A stretch of 64,000 nt of DNA from contig WPIO01000336.1 in assembly GCA_009760855.2 (NCBI GenBank), positions 17,284-81,283 on the forward strand. The letters are read 5' to 3'. The notes under the pieces were generated by a model. That model made no database searches. It was not told the origin of the DNA and saw only the letters and a program-made list of their open reading frames with translations. The position numbers and the translations under genes are program-made. The stretch comes from Cristatella mucedo. Taxonomy: Eukaryota > Bryozoa > Phylactolaemata > Cristatellidae. Below, one piece after another: positions 22,707-32,706 of this stretch (its first letter is position 1; each line of letters starts with the position of its first letter).

Positions 22707-23580
22707 TTAAGCTACTGCTATATAAACAGTGGAATTTATTTCTTTATCTAACAAACTTGATCCTGATATAAAAGTAGAACTAGTAACTATTTTTTTATTA
22801 GCATCTAATAAATATCCACCATACAACTGATCATTTTGAGGTATTAATGTTGGTGGTGGAGGCATAAGTTCTTTTACTGCTTGTGAAACTTCATATGTTA
22901 CTCCAACAACAAAAAACCCTACTGGAACTGTAATGTTACCAATGTTAGTAATCCATTTACCATTAACTGTTCTGTCATATATTTGTGTAGTTAGTGATCC
23001 ATCCATAGTTCCTTTAAAATCTACAGTTGAAACATTTCCATTTACTTTTTGTAGGTAACCAAGATTTACTATATCATTAGAATTGATTGGATCATTTTGT
23101 ATAATAATTGGATAATTCTTCATATTCAAAGGATCACTCATTGATCCATTACCATATTTTACAAAGTTGGCATCCATATAGGCAACAGTTGCAATGATGG
23201 TTGCTGAAGATGGCGATATTGAACTAGTAATATTTAATGTTCTATTTACAAATAAATCACCATAAACAATTCCACCAGTTTTTGATATTTTTGTTTCAGC
23301 ATAATCTTTTGTTGCAGCATCACTAGGATTGATAGGATTTGCAAGGTCTATTAGTCTATGTTTGCTCATATCTATATCTCCATCAGAAGTTGTTCCTTTA
23401 GATATTTTTGTAAGAAAGTTGGCATCTATATATTTTCTGTTTACAGCATCTCCAGAATCAATAGGATCTCTAAGGTTTTTTTTAATTGTTATTCATATTA
23501 TAAGATCTATTCATAATATCATCAGTTTTATGAATGTAATTTGTTGAGCTAGATCCTTTTTTACGATATCTAAGTGACAT
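22707..23580 (-). pseudogene. Tail-fibre-like protein with three repeats
   Basis: The start is ATG at 23580, preceded on its strand by ATAATATAGAA. A frameshift in a run of A near 23485 separates the first ~29 codons. Repeats visible are NLRDPIDSGDAVNRKYID, LIDLANPINPSDAATKDYAE and IIIQNDPINSNDIVNLGYLQ. After them comes a beta-rich region with GNITVPVGFFVVGVTYEV, then a Pro-rich MPPPPTLIPQN segment and a GSSLLDKEINSTVYI end. Organisation (repeated stalk then C-terminal head) fits a receptor-binding fibre, by analogy to phage. It is part of a head-to-tail minus-strand cluster. Confidence 0.65.
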
Positions 23581-23619
23581 TTCTATATTATACTAATAAG
23601 AAAATCGACGTATGTTACA

Positions 23620-24436
23620 TTATTTGCAACACTGAAATTTTTTAATAACATAAGTGCATGATCCATCAATATTTATTACTAAAACAAGAGTACCAGAAAC
23701 ACTATAACTATTATCAGTAGTTAAATCTAAGAATGTTCCAGTAGTATTAGAACACCATAGTACACTAAATATCATTCTAAAATAATTTACTGGACCACGA
23801 ATACAAGTTTTCAATGGTGTTGCATAACCTATTATGTTTCCAGTTTGATTCAACATTGGCATGTCAGCAGGTGTTGCTCTTAAAGTAGAAGTTTCTGTTC
23901 CACTTCCATTTACACTAATATTAAATACATCTAATCTGATGGTATAAAACTTGGAAAAGCAGTAAGTCTTAAATATCTAAAGGAGCATTTGTAAGGATCA
24001 ACTGTTTTTTGTTATAATTTCTGAATCCTTCAAAGAAGTACTTCTATTGAATCCTAGGTCAAGAGTACTATTTGACTTTCCATTGAAAACTTGAGTCATA
24101 CTTTTTAGTAATCCATAGTTTATTACTATGTAAGGCCTAGAATCTTGGTATGTAGTTCCATCAGCAGAATTTCCTGATATACCAGTAATATTTGTGAAAT
24201 TCAGCTGAGATAAAATTGTTGCACCATTCTCTGGAAGTAAGTTTGATAAATTAGAAACAGAAGCTATTTCTCCTGAAACATTAGTTGCTACAGTATTTAA
24301 AAAGTTTGAATTGAGAGCATAATCTAATCTTATTGCATCACCAGCGTCTATTGGATATGCAAGATTTTTAATTCTGTTTCCAACTGCATCAAGATCATCC
24401 AAAAATTATGCCATTAATTTTAGTAACATTTTCCAT
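23620..24436 (-). pseudogene. Tail-fibre-like protein
   Basis: The probable start is ATG at 24436 (preceded by ATATATAAGAA), with a frameshift soon after. The main frame to 23998 shows RIKNLAYPIDAGDAIRLDYA, then SVSNLSNLLPENGATILSQL. Two further frame changes lead to 23862-23620, with SYSVSGTLVLVINIDGS near the C-terminus. It has one clear copy of the phage-type stalk repeat. It shares a 13-bp divergent promoter region with the plus-strand gene at 24450. Confidence 0.6.
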
Positions 24437-24449
24437 TTCTTATATATAT
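24437..24449. promoter_or_regulatory. 13-bp divergent promoter between two start codons
   Basis: TTCTTATATATAT separates the likely minus-strand ATG (24436-24434) from the plus-strand ATG at 24450. Each start codon is therefore directly preceded by a TATA-type box, as for many other genes of this element. Confidence 0.5.
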
Positions 24450-25587
24450 ATGAAGAAAATAACTAGAAAAGGTAGTGATGTAAAATCAGGCATATATACT
24501 ACAAAAGAAGTGTTATCAGGAACAACAACTGCAACAGAACTTGGATCAAAGGCAGTTATAAAAGTTGTACCAAAGATTGCAATGAAACTAAGTTTACAAG
24601 CATCGAATAAGATAGCAACAATTGTTCCAAAAGATGTACAGTCATTCAAAGTTATTGGAACTGCTACAAAAGCACTAGGTGGATTTCTATAGGGTATAAC
24701 TGGAGTTGTAGATTTAGGATTATTTATAAAAAAAATTATTGATGATATTGCGTCTGAAAAATATGGACAAGTATTCTGGAAAAAATATTGCAGATAAAAA
24801 AGAAGGTTTATCAAAAATGGTTGCATCATTAGACATTGGATATTATATAAATGAAATACTACTTGAAGCAGAAAAGTCTAACTCTGATTGGTATTTAGAT
24901 CCTAGTAAGTTTTTGTCGGATACATTTGGTGAAGAAATTAATTAGAATGCAGCACAATTAGATCCCCTTACTTGGAAAAAGAATTTCTTTGAAGTTAGAT
25001 CTGGTGGACTATTGCCTGCAATTTCTGCTATTATAGCAAGTATCATGGGAACTGTTGGTCTTGCAGTTTCAATAACAGTCTCAGTAGCAGGATTAGTTAA
25101 AAAATAATTGATGCAACAATTTATACAGCAAAAGCTCCACAAACGAATACCCATGAACAAAGAATGAGTGCTTTGAGTCTACAGAGTGAAAGACTAAAGA
25201 ATGCTATTGTAGATTAAAAAAAATATGATGGAACTACTTGACAAAGGTGTTGATATCGATCAAAGTGACAAAGTACAAAATTCAGAAGTAAAGAACAGAT
25301 TGGATTACTTAAATCAAGGTAAGAAATCGGTTGAGGAATCGAGAGTTAGTTATTCAGATGAACTGAAGAAAGATATTAAAAAAGTTGAGTCAAGTACAGT
25401 TGGTGGTAAGAAAGATTGTAATTATAAAGCTGAGTCAGCAATGTTACTTAGTAATCTATTTGCACAGGAAGCAACACAGGAACAGGTACACTCAGAAATG
25501 TTGAAATTGCGTGATGAGTTGAAAAATAGATGTCGAAATTACAAGTCTGTGTGTCTAACTAATAATTTTTTTCTTCTGTGTGTATAA
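24450..25587 (+). pseudogene. Unknown membrane/coiled-coil protein
   Basis: Several frames in succession form one broken gene. The N-terminal frame starts MKKITRKGSDVKSGIYTTKE and ends at a TAG at 24690. The next (24739-24945) includes DIGYYINEILLEAEKSNSDW. A further frame has the hydrophobic run LLPAISAIIASIMGTVGLAV, then SITVSVAGL, a likely transmembrane or membrane-active helix. The last (25225-25587) is charged, with RLDYLNQGKKSVEESRVSYS and EMLKLRDELKNR, a coiled coil. At least three stops and two frameshifts break it. It may be an internal virion or membrane protein, but no homologue is recognised. Confidence 0.5.
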
Positions 25588-26089
25588 GTAAAATTTAATC
25601 GTGCGAATTGCAAGTGCAGTCTTATTTCTGCAAAGCCTCTAACAATCGCCGCCTCCTCAGGGTTATCGAAATACCAAGATAATATTCTTGGTTATCTATT
25701 CTAATACGAGATTGCCATTTATTTGTTTTTTTATGCCAACAAACTCCTATAAATCAGAAGTGTTATTTCTTAGTTTTCCTTTATTTCTCATGTTTTCCGA
25801 ATGACTTGCAAGTCTTAAATTGGTGATTCTATTATCTAGTTTTATTCCGTTATTGTGATCTATCTCAAAAACTTCACACATTATCAACCAAGCTAATCTG
25901 TGAGCCTTATAAATTTTTCCATCAATTTTTATTTCTCTATATCCAGTTTGATTGATTGATCCGGCCACACTTGCTGCTCTTGCTTTTCCTCTTCTGTTTA
26001 TTTTTTCAAAAGAACTCTCCTGAGAACGGACAGTATTGAAGCAACTCCAGAACTCGATCTCTAAAAACAGCAACTTGATCTTGATTCAT
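25588..26089 (-). pseudogene. HNH-AP2 endonuclease
   Basis: The likely start is ATG 26089. The N-terminal motif is FRDRVLELLQYCPFSGEFF, then a TGA where this family has Trp. Next comes GYREIKIDGKIYKAHRLAWL, then EIDHNNGIKLDNRITNLRLA, the HNH_3 nuclease core, with H in AHRLAW, D and H in IDHNNG and N in DNRITNLR. After a frameshift the AP2 DNA-binding domain follows: GVCWHKKTNKWQSRIRI, then FDNPEEAAIVRGFAE in another frame. Such HNH-AP2 genes are mobile endonucleases in phages and large DNA viruses. It abuts the 3' end of the plus-strand gene at 25587. Confidence 0.75.
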
Positions 26090-26143
26090 TTTTAGTATAT
26101 AATAGTATTACTAATCTTTAAATAAAAAATCAATTAACATAGA

Positions 26144-26911
26144 ATGGAATATCATGAGATAAAACTTAATTTATCAGAGCACCAAGTAAATCAAATTCAT
26201 AAATCAGATACACCTTTCTCAATTAGAGTAAAAAAAGAAGATCTGTCCGGCACTATTTCTATATTTGTAACAAAAAAACAACTTGCTAGAGTTGAAAATT
26301 GTAAATCAAAAGGCATTGGTCTACAATTGAATCTTAGTCTTATACAATTGAAAGCTAATAGAAGACGAGGCAGTGGAATTGTAGACTTTATTAATAAACT
26401 TACTGGCGGTCGTGAGATGCATATGGAATTGCCATCAGGAGTTAAATCAGAGAATGTCCCCGGTAGAAGTTTTAGTAACACTGGTAGATACAGTTATGCA
26501 GGTTCAGGAACAAAGTTTAATCAAAGAATGAATGAGAGTTACGAGGTAGCCAATGATCTGGATAGATCTGCTTTGGTGCACAATAGTCTTTACACTGAAA
26601 CTGGATCAATGTCAGAACCTAAACAAACACATATAAGAAACTTGTCCGATTTAGTTCTTGCAGAATCGGCTGCTAGAATTGCACTTGATCCAAGACAACC
26701 CAATTACGTTTGTGAAGATGCTAAAACAGTTGCAGCAGTGATGGCCGCAAAAGCTAAGCTCGGTTTAGGAATCGGCAGAGCTCTGAATGATTCAATTTCT
26801 ACAGATTTTCTAAAAGATAAAATAAGTAATCCTGCTAGCCTAAATAAGATAAAAAATTATTCGCGCAGAATTTTTGATAGAATGCTTGATATCACTCGAA
26901 AAAGAATCTAG
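26144..26911 (+). CDS. PLA2-like capsid-associated protein
   Basis: An intact 255-codon frame follows AACATAGA directly before its ATG. The N-terminal ~85 residues form a beta-rich domain (VKKEDLSGTISIFVTKKQLA). A basic NRRRGSG hinge follows. From residue ~115 there is YAGSGTKFNQRMNESYEVAN, then DLDRSALVHNSLY, and later VAAVMAAKAKLGLG. This order resembles PLA2-like proteins in Polinton-type elements of invertebrates (TKxxxR, N-D-x-A, HDxxY, then AxxKxKLGxG). The catalytic His-Asp pair of the HDxxY motif is HN here, so enzyme activity is doubtful. In virions such domains help membrane passage; that role is inferred from family knowledge only. Confidence 0.6.
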   Translation: MEYHEIKLNLSEHQVNQIHKSDTPFSIRVKKEDLSGTISIFVTKKQLARVENCKSKGIGLQLNLSLIQLKANRRRGSGIVDFINKLTGGREMHMELPSGVKSENVPGRSFSNTGRYSYAGSGTKFNQRMNESYEVANDLDRSALVHNSLYTETGSMSEPKQTHIRNLSDLVLAESAARIALDPRQPNYVCEDAKTVAAVMAAKAKLGLGIGRALNDSISTDFLKDKISNPASLNKIKNYSRRIFDRMLDITRKRI

Positions 26912-27010
26912 AAAAATTTACACTATAACTAATATTTTTGTTTTATACTTTCTTAAACTCTGCTGGATTAAATGTAAATCTCTTTGCTAAACTATAAACT
27001 TTAACTTGAT

Positions 27011-27439
27011 CTATTTAATTCTAATATTTAATCTTGGTTCGTTGTTGTAATACTCTTTTGAAATATAACTACCATCAAGAATTCCAGTTATACAAAAATA
27101 ATTTCCTAGTTTCTGAATTACTTCTGTAGGACTACCTACTTCAATTTGTTTATTTTTCTCATCAAACATAATACTTGGTTTTGTTCCAAAGTCAAATCTA
27201 ACTTCAATTGTCGATATTGCACTCATGTCATAGCCATTAAAGTCAAGCTGTTCGCTTGATCTATCTACAATATTCTTAATAAACGGAAGTACTTCTTCTG
27301 TGATGTATATCCATGCACTTAGATAAAGCTTGGAATCTTTTGAAATGTTTTCTTCAACATGAACGTGTGCTGGTTTTCCTTTAGGAATAATAACCGCAGA
27401 ATTTTGGAGTACGACAAACCTTTTTTCTTGATTTTCCAT
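27011..27439 (-). CDS. Unknown intact 142-residue element protein
   Basis: The frame is intact and starts with ATG 27439, preceded on its strand by CCACTATATAGA. It has no cysteine-rich or transmembrane features. A central IEVRFDFGTKPSIMFDEKNK and the C-terminal EPRLNIRIK are beta-prone. It follows the protease gene on the same strand after 28 bp, so the two may be cotranscribed. I do not recognise a family. Confidence 0.5.
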   Translation of the reverse strand: MENQEKRFVVLQNSAVIIPKGKPAHVHVEENISKDSKLYLSAWIYITEEVLPFIKNIVDRSSEQLDFNGYDMSAISTIEVRFDFGTKPSIMFDEKNKQIEVGSPTEVIQKLGNYFCITGILDGSYISKEYYNNEPRLNIRIK

Positions 27440-27467
27440 TCTATATAGTGGAAAAATTGTGTTTAAT

Positions 27468-28146
27468 TTAAATTAATAATTCCTTGGCTGTACCAAAATC
27501 GGTCAACTCCATTAGTTTTAAGAAGATTAAGCACCTCATTCCACAATCAGTTTGTTTGTAATCTTGTAGTTGAAAAGTTTGAAAACTTGGTATTACACTA
27601 TGCTAATCAATTATTTCTTGCATTGGTGGAGCACCAAATGAATCAAAGTAAAAACAGGAGTTTCCTACTTTTTTAAGTGCTACCCAGGGATATATTTCTA
27701 AATTTGATTTACCAGTGTTAAAAATAAGACACTCATTTTGTTTTATGGATTTTAGTTCATCTCTCGCAAATACGCCACGGAAGTTTTTTATATTTAATTC
27801 TTTTACATAATCGTTTATTTCTAAATCAGTCAGTGGTGTACTTTTTTATCTTTTTTTAAACTGTTGATAGTTTTTCTTAATTCGGAAAGTATGCTTTCTT
27901 TACTCATTACAGCACCATATTTCTTCCCGTGAGCCAAAACTCCGCTTCCTAACTTTCTTCCATGAGCTAAAACTCCGCTACCACTAACGCTTTCAGATCT
28001 AAGTTGAACAAACTTTGAATTTTTATGTTCACGAATTACACTAATTGCTTTATGCATTTCTCTAGGACCTTTTGTGCTATCTACTTCAACATACTCCTCA
28101 TGAATGCTATCTGTTGGTTTTTACATTTCAAGCAGTAAATTTCCAT
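27468..28146 (-). pseudogene. PRO: Adenain-like cysteine protease with N-terminal zinc-ribbon-like part
   Basis: The likely start is ATG 28146 (preceded by TTTATAGAA), opening MEIYCLKCKN. This is the first half of a Cys-x2-Cys motif common before Polinton proteases; the second Cys pair is lost. A frameshift leads to 28057-27830, with two copies of an 11-residue unit, SGVLAHGRKLG and SGVLAHGKKYG. A second frameshift near 27840 enters the protease: FRGVFARDELKS, NECLIFNTG, WVALKK, CFYFDSFGAPP, then an in-frame TAG (27603-27605), then DYKQTDCGMRCLIFL with the catalytic Cys. The family usually has His just before the Trp of the WVA.. block; here it is Pro. Adenains process capsid proteins. Confidence 0.75.
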
Positions 28147-28181
28147 TTCTATAAATAAAAAAACTTTTTTTAATATAGCAA
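28147..28181. promoter_or_regulatory. 35-bp divergent promoter between protease and ATPase
   Basis: The gap between the minus-strand ATG (28146) and plus-strand ATG (28182) contains TTCTATAAATAAA against the first and TAATATAGCAA against the second. Both start codons thus carry the element's TATA(G)A-type box. Confidence 0.5.
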
Positions 28182-28872
28182 ATGTCTCTTAGGGTAAGAG
28201 CGTTTAATTGTTGGCAAGATGTTGATACTGAGCATAAAGAACATTTACCAAATGTACTAATTAGAGCATTAGTATTAGGTCCTAGTGGTTCAGGTAAGTC
28301 TCAGTTAATTATGAATTGCATATTTTACGGAATGGTTAATTATGATACTTGTACTATTATTGCTTCAAGTTTAGATCAAAAGTTATATCGTGGCCTCATG
28401 TAAATAACAAAAGAAAATCATGCATATTCATGGGTAAACGGAATTGATGATATGCCAGAAGTAGACTCATATAAGAATTGTAAAAATGTAGTTGTACTGG
28501 ATGATTTAATGACAGAAGACCAAACTAAAATATTAGACTATTTCACACGAGGAAGACAAAGGATTAAATATTTTCTATCTTGCTCAAGGATTTACAAACA
28601 TTCCAAGGAGAGCAATCAGAAACAATACAAATCTAATAGTAATTTTTAAACAAAACACAACTGATATTGAGTACATTCGTGATGCATACACTGGAGATAT
28701 TGATAAGAAACAGTTTAGAGATTGAGTGAACTCTTGTACGAGAAATCGTTTTGGATATTGCGTAATAGACCTAACTAAGACTGAATCAAAAGATCTTTTT
28801 TGGTCTGTAGACTCAACAGGAAAACAATTAATAATATTTTTAATTCTTAATAGATATAGAAAAAATGATTAA
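28182..28872 (+). pseudogene. ATP: A32-like packaging ATPase
   Basis: The frame starts with ATG 28182. Walker A is LGPSGSGKSQLIMNC. An in-frame TAA (28401) breaks it, and the same frame then gives Walker B as CKNVVVLDDLMTED, followed by FTRGRQ. A frameshift near 28565 leads to FYLAQGFTNIPRRAIRNNTN, the sensor-like segment typical of Polinton and NCLDV-type packaging ATPases. The end has a TGA in place of a likely Trp (28723-28725). FtsK/HerA-superfamily A32 proteins pump the viral genome into capsids. The 3' end overlaps the start of the next gene by 8 bp. Confidence 0.85.
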
Positions 28873-30071
28873 CGGAAAATTTACTCAAGTAGGAAATCTT
28901 GCAAAGGAATTGTTCAAGAAGCACTTGATTATGAAGCTAAACTGCAAAACCTTCCAGATCTAAGGAATGCAAACATTCTAGAAAACTCCAATGAGATACA
29001 AATAATAGAATCAGAACTGTCTATAAGAGATGCTGCTGAGCATAGATTAAATCAGCAAGCACTAGAAAAATCAACTGATAACTCAGGAAATGTTGTTGTT
29101 GAAAAACTTAAAAAGAGTTAGACCTAAACTTGCTATACAAATTGAAAATAAAGAACAACTAAATAAAGCCTTAGAGTACAAATCTGCACCAGATAAATCT
29201 GCACCAGATATATCTAGTACTCTTCAAAAAGCAGAAAGAGCTATTAAAGCAGGAAAGTTTAAAAAAGCAAGTACAATGGCAAATCAAGCAAAAACACATG
29301 CGCCAAATCCAGAGGTACGAGAAGCTATTGATAATGTTTAGAAAGACTTACCTGAAGTGTTAGAAATTAATCCAACTATCGGCACTCCAAAAAACAGCAC
29401 CAGTAATACAAGATTTGGATAAGGCTAATCAACTTGAAAAAATTAAAAATAAAGAAGGCAATGTTCCAAATTATGTAATGAGAATAATATCAAAAATTGA
29501 TAGAGCAAATAAAGATTTAAAATTGTATGAGTTAGGACAAAAACTTTATAATGAAAAAATTATACTACTGAAAAAGAACTAGAACAAACTGCTAAAGATG
29601 TCTTATAATATACTCAGGATTATTATAGGAAAATTGATGATAAACAAAAAGATGAACTAAAAAGCATATAATTCAACAATTGATAAAAGCAAAGATTTAC
29701 TTGATATTATTGGAGCAAAAAGATTTTGTGGAATATCCAATCCTATAAAAAAGATTGTGCAAAATCTTAGTGAAGAAAATCTTTCCAATATTTTTCTAGA
29801 ATTAAGTAAAACGAAAAAAAGAAGCGTAAAAGAACCAAGAGTTTTAGACTATTTAACACCAAAAGTTGGTCAAGGAGTAAAAGTAATTCCATTGGTTGTA
29901 AAGAGTGATTCAGAAGTATTTGATAAGATAGAACTGTGGATTTGCGAACTTGCTGCTGGAAATACTGGAGTGGTAAAATCTATTAGTGCTGCTGTAGACT
30001 ACCTTGGAAAATCTAGAAAAATACCAAAGTCATACATTGCTAAAATCAATAAATTTTTGTATGATATATAG
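28865..30071 (+). pseudogene. Unknown helical element protein
   Basis: It starts with ATG 28865, preceded by AGATATAGAAAAA. About 400 codons are spread over at least five frames. The middle is charged and helical (STLQKAERAIKAGKFKKAST, then KIDRANKDLKLYELGQKL). The intact last part (29757-30071) has RVLDYLTPKVGQGVKVIPLV, then ELAAGNTGVVKSISAAVDYL and an IPKSYIAKINKFL end. That C-terminal AGN...AVDYL...Y..KI..FL pattern is familiar from uncharacterised genes of cnidarian Polinton-like elements. It sits in the structural block between ATPase and the IPPG gene. Function is unknown. Confidence 0.5.
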
Positions 30072-30073
30072 AA

Positions 30074-30936
30074 ATGACAGAACTTCTTAATGTAGCTGAG
30101 GAGATTATAAAAAACGTTGAAGCAATCAAAAAGAATACCATTGCAAGCAAAGAAGGATACATTTTTAATGTAACTGGGGCAACTATTAAAGCACACATTG
30201 CTGATCCTATCAAACTTAGGAGCAAAAAGTTTAAGGTATGTTTCAAAAAGTTTGTTGGAACAAATTCTATTAATAATATTTCATCGTCTAATAATAATTT
30301 TGTTTATAGACTTACTGGTGGTTCTGAGCAAGCAATAAAGATACCCCCTGGAATATACTCTGCCGTATCAGATGGTGTAAATGTTGGTATTGCAGATACA
30401 ATAAATAATTCTATTTTGTTATCTGGAAATGATAAGTTTTTTTAGGTATTGATACTGCTACTTCTAATGTTGGGATTAGTATGCCTGCTGGGTTAACATT
30501 TGTTGCTGTTAAATCTACTATAGCAAGCTTACTTGGGTTTACTGGTACTCTTTGTACAACAGAGAAAAGTCCAATACTTGGCTATTCTGCTCCTGCTGGA
30601 AAGCAATTCACCCAAATAAGTGTCGATCCAAATTATAAAATCTATTCAGAAAATGAAGTGTTTGTTTTTGACTTAAACTTATTTCTTATAAACTGCAATT
30701 TGGTTGCAAGTGGAACAAGTTATATAAATAATACTGAAACACAAGTGTTAAGAAGTTTTGCTTACAATTTCTATCCTTGGGAACAAATGGTATATGAACC
30801 AACCACTCTTGAATATCATAATATTGTTGGAGAATCTATTTCTGATATATTAGTTACTATTACGGATCAAAATTTAAAAGCTTTAGATTTTGGTTCAAAG
30901 CAGACAACTGTTGTAATAGAAATCATTGAAATATAA
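30074..30936 (+). pseudogene. Putative minor structural protein of the element
   Basis: The ATG at 30074 follows GATATATAGAA. The first frame ends at 30445 in a run of seven T, and the next continues to 30936, giving about 287 codons with a single frameshift. Visible signatures are KKFKVCFKKFVGTNSINNIS, KIPPGIYSAVSDGVN, VKSTIASLLGFTGTL and a C-terminal DQNLKALDFGSKQTTVVIEI. The order PPG-Y, S-LLGF, then DQ-G-LD-G-ITI is shared with an uncharacterised structural-type gene of invertebrate Polinton-like elements. A beta-rich virion protein is plausible but not proven. Confidence 0.5.
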
Positions 30937-30943
30937 TATAAGA

Positions 30944-31671
30944 ATGTCTATACGGATAACAGGAACTACTAGTTCAGAGTCAAAAACACTAGTTCCACCA
31001 ATTTTACTTGGATCAGACTCTGGATATAACAAAATAGGCCTACGTAGATCATATGTACAAGGCTCGGATGAGTGGAACAATTCAATGTCTTAAAATATTG
31101 GTAGTTCAGAGGTTTACTCAGTACTTGGAAATGACTCAGTATTTCGAGATCAAACAGAAGTAGATATAGAAATAATTGCCAATAGAAAACTAAAAAAATA
31201 TATTGCTAATAGTTCTAGTATGAAATTTCCTCCAATGCTATTTGGTAAAGTATTTAAACCTATTGCTGCTAAGTTTTTAGAAATGAAACTTAATGTAAAA
31301 CTCAATCATGCAAATGATTGTTTTAATAGTGCTGGCGTATACAGATATTCTCCTGATGGAATAATGGACAGCAATACTTTAGTAGAAATAAAATGTTTAT
31401 GGAGTAGAAATATTATTGATAATGATATACCAAAACAATACCATGCACAATGTTTGCTTGGTTTACATGTTTAAAACTAAGTGAATGCTATTACTCTGAG
31501 TTTGAGATTTTTGTTCCTGGATTGAACTGTGAAGAACCACCGCTAGATTATATAGCTGCTGGAAATGTTAGAATACCAAGCGAACATGAATTGATATGCC
31601 AGTCAGAACTCCTATTTTTATGCTATTGCTTAAAGATAAAAAGTACTTTGATTTTGAATTTGATATTATAA
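30944..31671 (+). pseudogene. YqaJ-like viral recombinase/nuclease
   Basis: The ATG at 30944 follows ATAATATAAGA, 7 bp after the previous stop. One in-frame TAA lies at 31091-31093. The next part has FGKVFKPIAAKFLEMKLNVK, YRYSPDGIM, LVEIKCLWS and QYHAQCLLGL. SPDG with a following E-x-K and YxxQ is the catalytic pattern of the YqaJ/lambda-exonuclease nuclease family. A frameshift near 31470 leads to LKLSECYYSEFEIFVPG. Such enzymes resect DNA for single-strand annealing and are common in large DNA viruses and phages. Confidence 0.65.
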
Positions 31672-31871
31672 GCAAGTATGGCAGATTTAATAATAAAACA
31701 GAAAAATGCTATGATATAAAGTACTATATAAGAAGATGTTTGATACAGAAAGTAGAATATGATGATCCTTGTAGATTTGCTAGAATAGTGCCTATTGTTA
31801 GAGAAGTACTAGATAGATCAAAAGTTTTAATTAATGATTATATATATGAGTCGAAGACATCACTGCAATGA
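31596..31871 (+). CDS. Unknown small protein after the nuclease
   Basis: A 91-codon frame starts MPVRTPIFMLLLKDKKYFDF and has YDIKYYIRRCLIQKVEYDDP. It overlaps the nuclease frame upstream and the fibre start downstream. It may be the C-terminal part of the nuclease in another frame or a separate small gene. It is not recognised. Confidence 0.35.
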   Translation: MPVRTPIFMLLLKDKKYFDFEFDIISKYGRFNNKTEKCYDIKYYIRRCLIQKVEYDDPCRFARIVPIVREVLDRSKVLINDYIYESKTSLQ

Positions 31872-32706
31872 TTATGTAACTAGATTAAATAGTTATATAC
31901 TGTCAAATCTTGATGCAAATGGAATTAGAATTATCAACATGTGTGATCCTGTAAATGATGGTGATGCTGTAACAAAAGCGTATGCTGATACAAACTTTAT
32001 TGTAAATGGAAGTACTTCTAATATTATTCAGAATCGACCTATTACAAATCTTGCTCCAGGTTTTAATCCGACAGATGCTGTTAATGTTAGTCAATTATCA
32101 AATTATGTTAAAAAATGTGGCGATACAATGACTGGATATCTAAATATGAATAGTTTTGCTATTACTTCTACATATTGGAATTCTAGTACTACTAAACCTA
32201 CAGTTCTTCCTGATGATTTTTGTGTTACTTATGGTGGATTAAAACGAGATGCGTTATTAAAAAACTTGCTTGCTACAACAAACTTAAATATGAATAATAA
32301 TTCCATAATCAATGTTGCAGATCCTGTTAATCCTTATGATGCTGCTACTAAATCTTATCTCGATAGAACAGTTAAAAAAATAACAGAAGTATTATCACTT
32401 TCATTTAGTCGTAGGTCTATGAATTCTATTACTAATACTTCTGTTTCTTATTTTTGGCAAAATAAAAACACTCCTCCACTGATAATACTAAGTGCGATGG
32501 TTGTTGTTTCGTCTAACTGTGTATTTCTAAGACCAAGTAGTGATACTTCTGTAGTATCTGGAGAAATCCGTGCTATAAATACTTCGCCGACAGGAACAGA
32601 TTTTAAATAGTATGCACACTTTAATAGATTGCCGCTTGAGTATTATTATGTTGATAATCTAGGAAACTTAAAGGTAAATCTATTAATTAGTTATATAAGT
32701 ACCTGA
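31846..32706 (+). pseudogene. Tail-fibre-like protein, plus-strand copy
   Basis: I choose ATG 31846 because it follows GATTATATAT, although an in-frame ATG exists at 31834. The stalk region shows IRIINMCDPVNDGDAVTKAY, ITNLAPGFNPTDAVNVSQL, CGDTMTGYLNMNSFAITS and INVADPVNPYDAATKSYLD. The C-terminal ~90 residues form a Ser/Thr-rich, probably beta-structured head. An in-frame TAG at 32608 precedes 31 further open codons to TGA 32704, overlapping the convergent zinc-protein gene. It is the least broken of the fibre genes and lies far from the minus-strand cluster. Confidence 0.68.
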
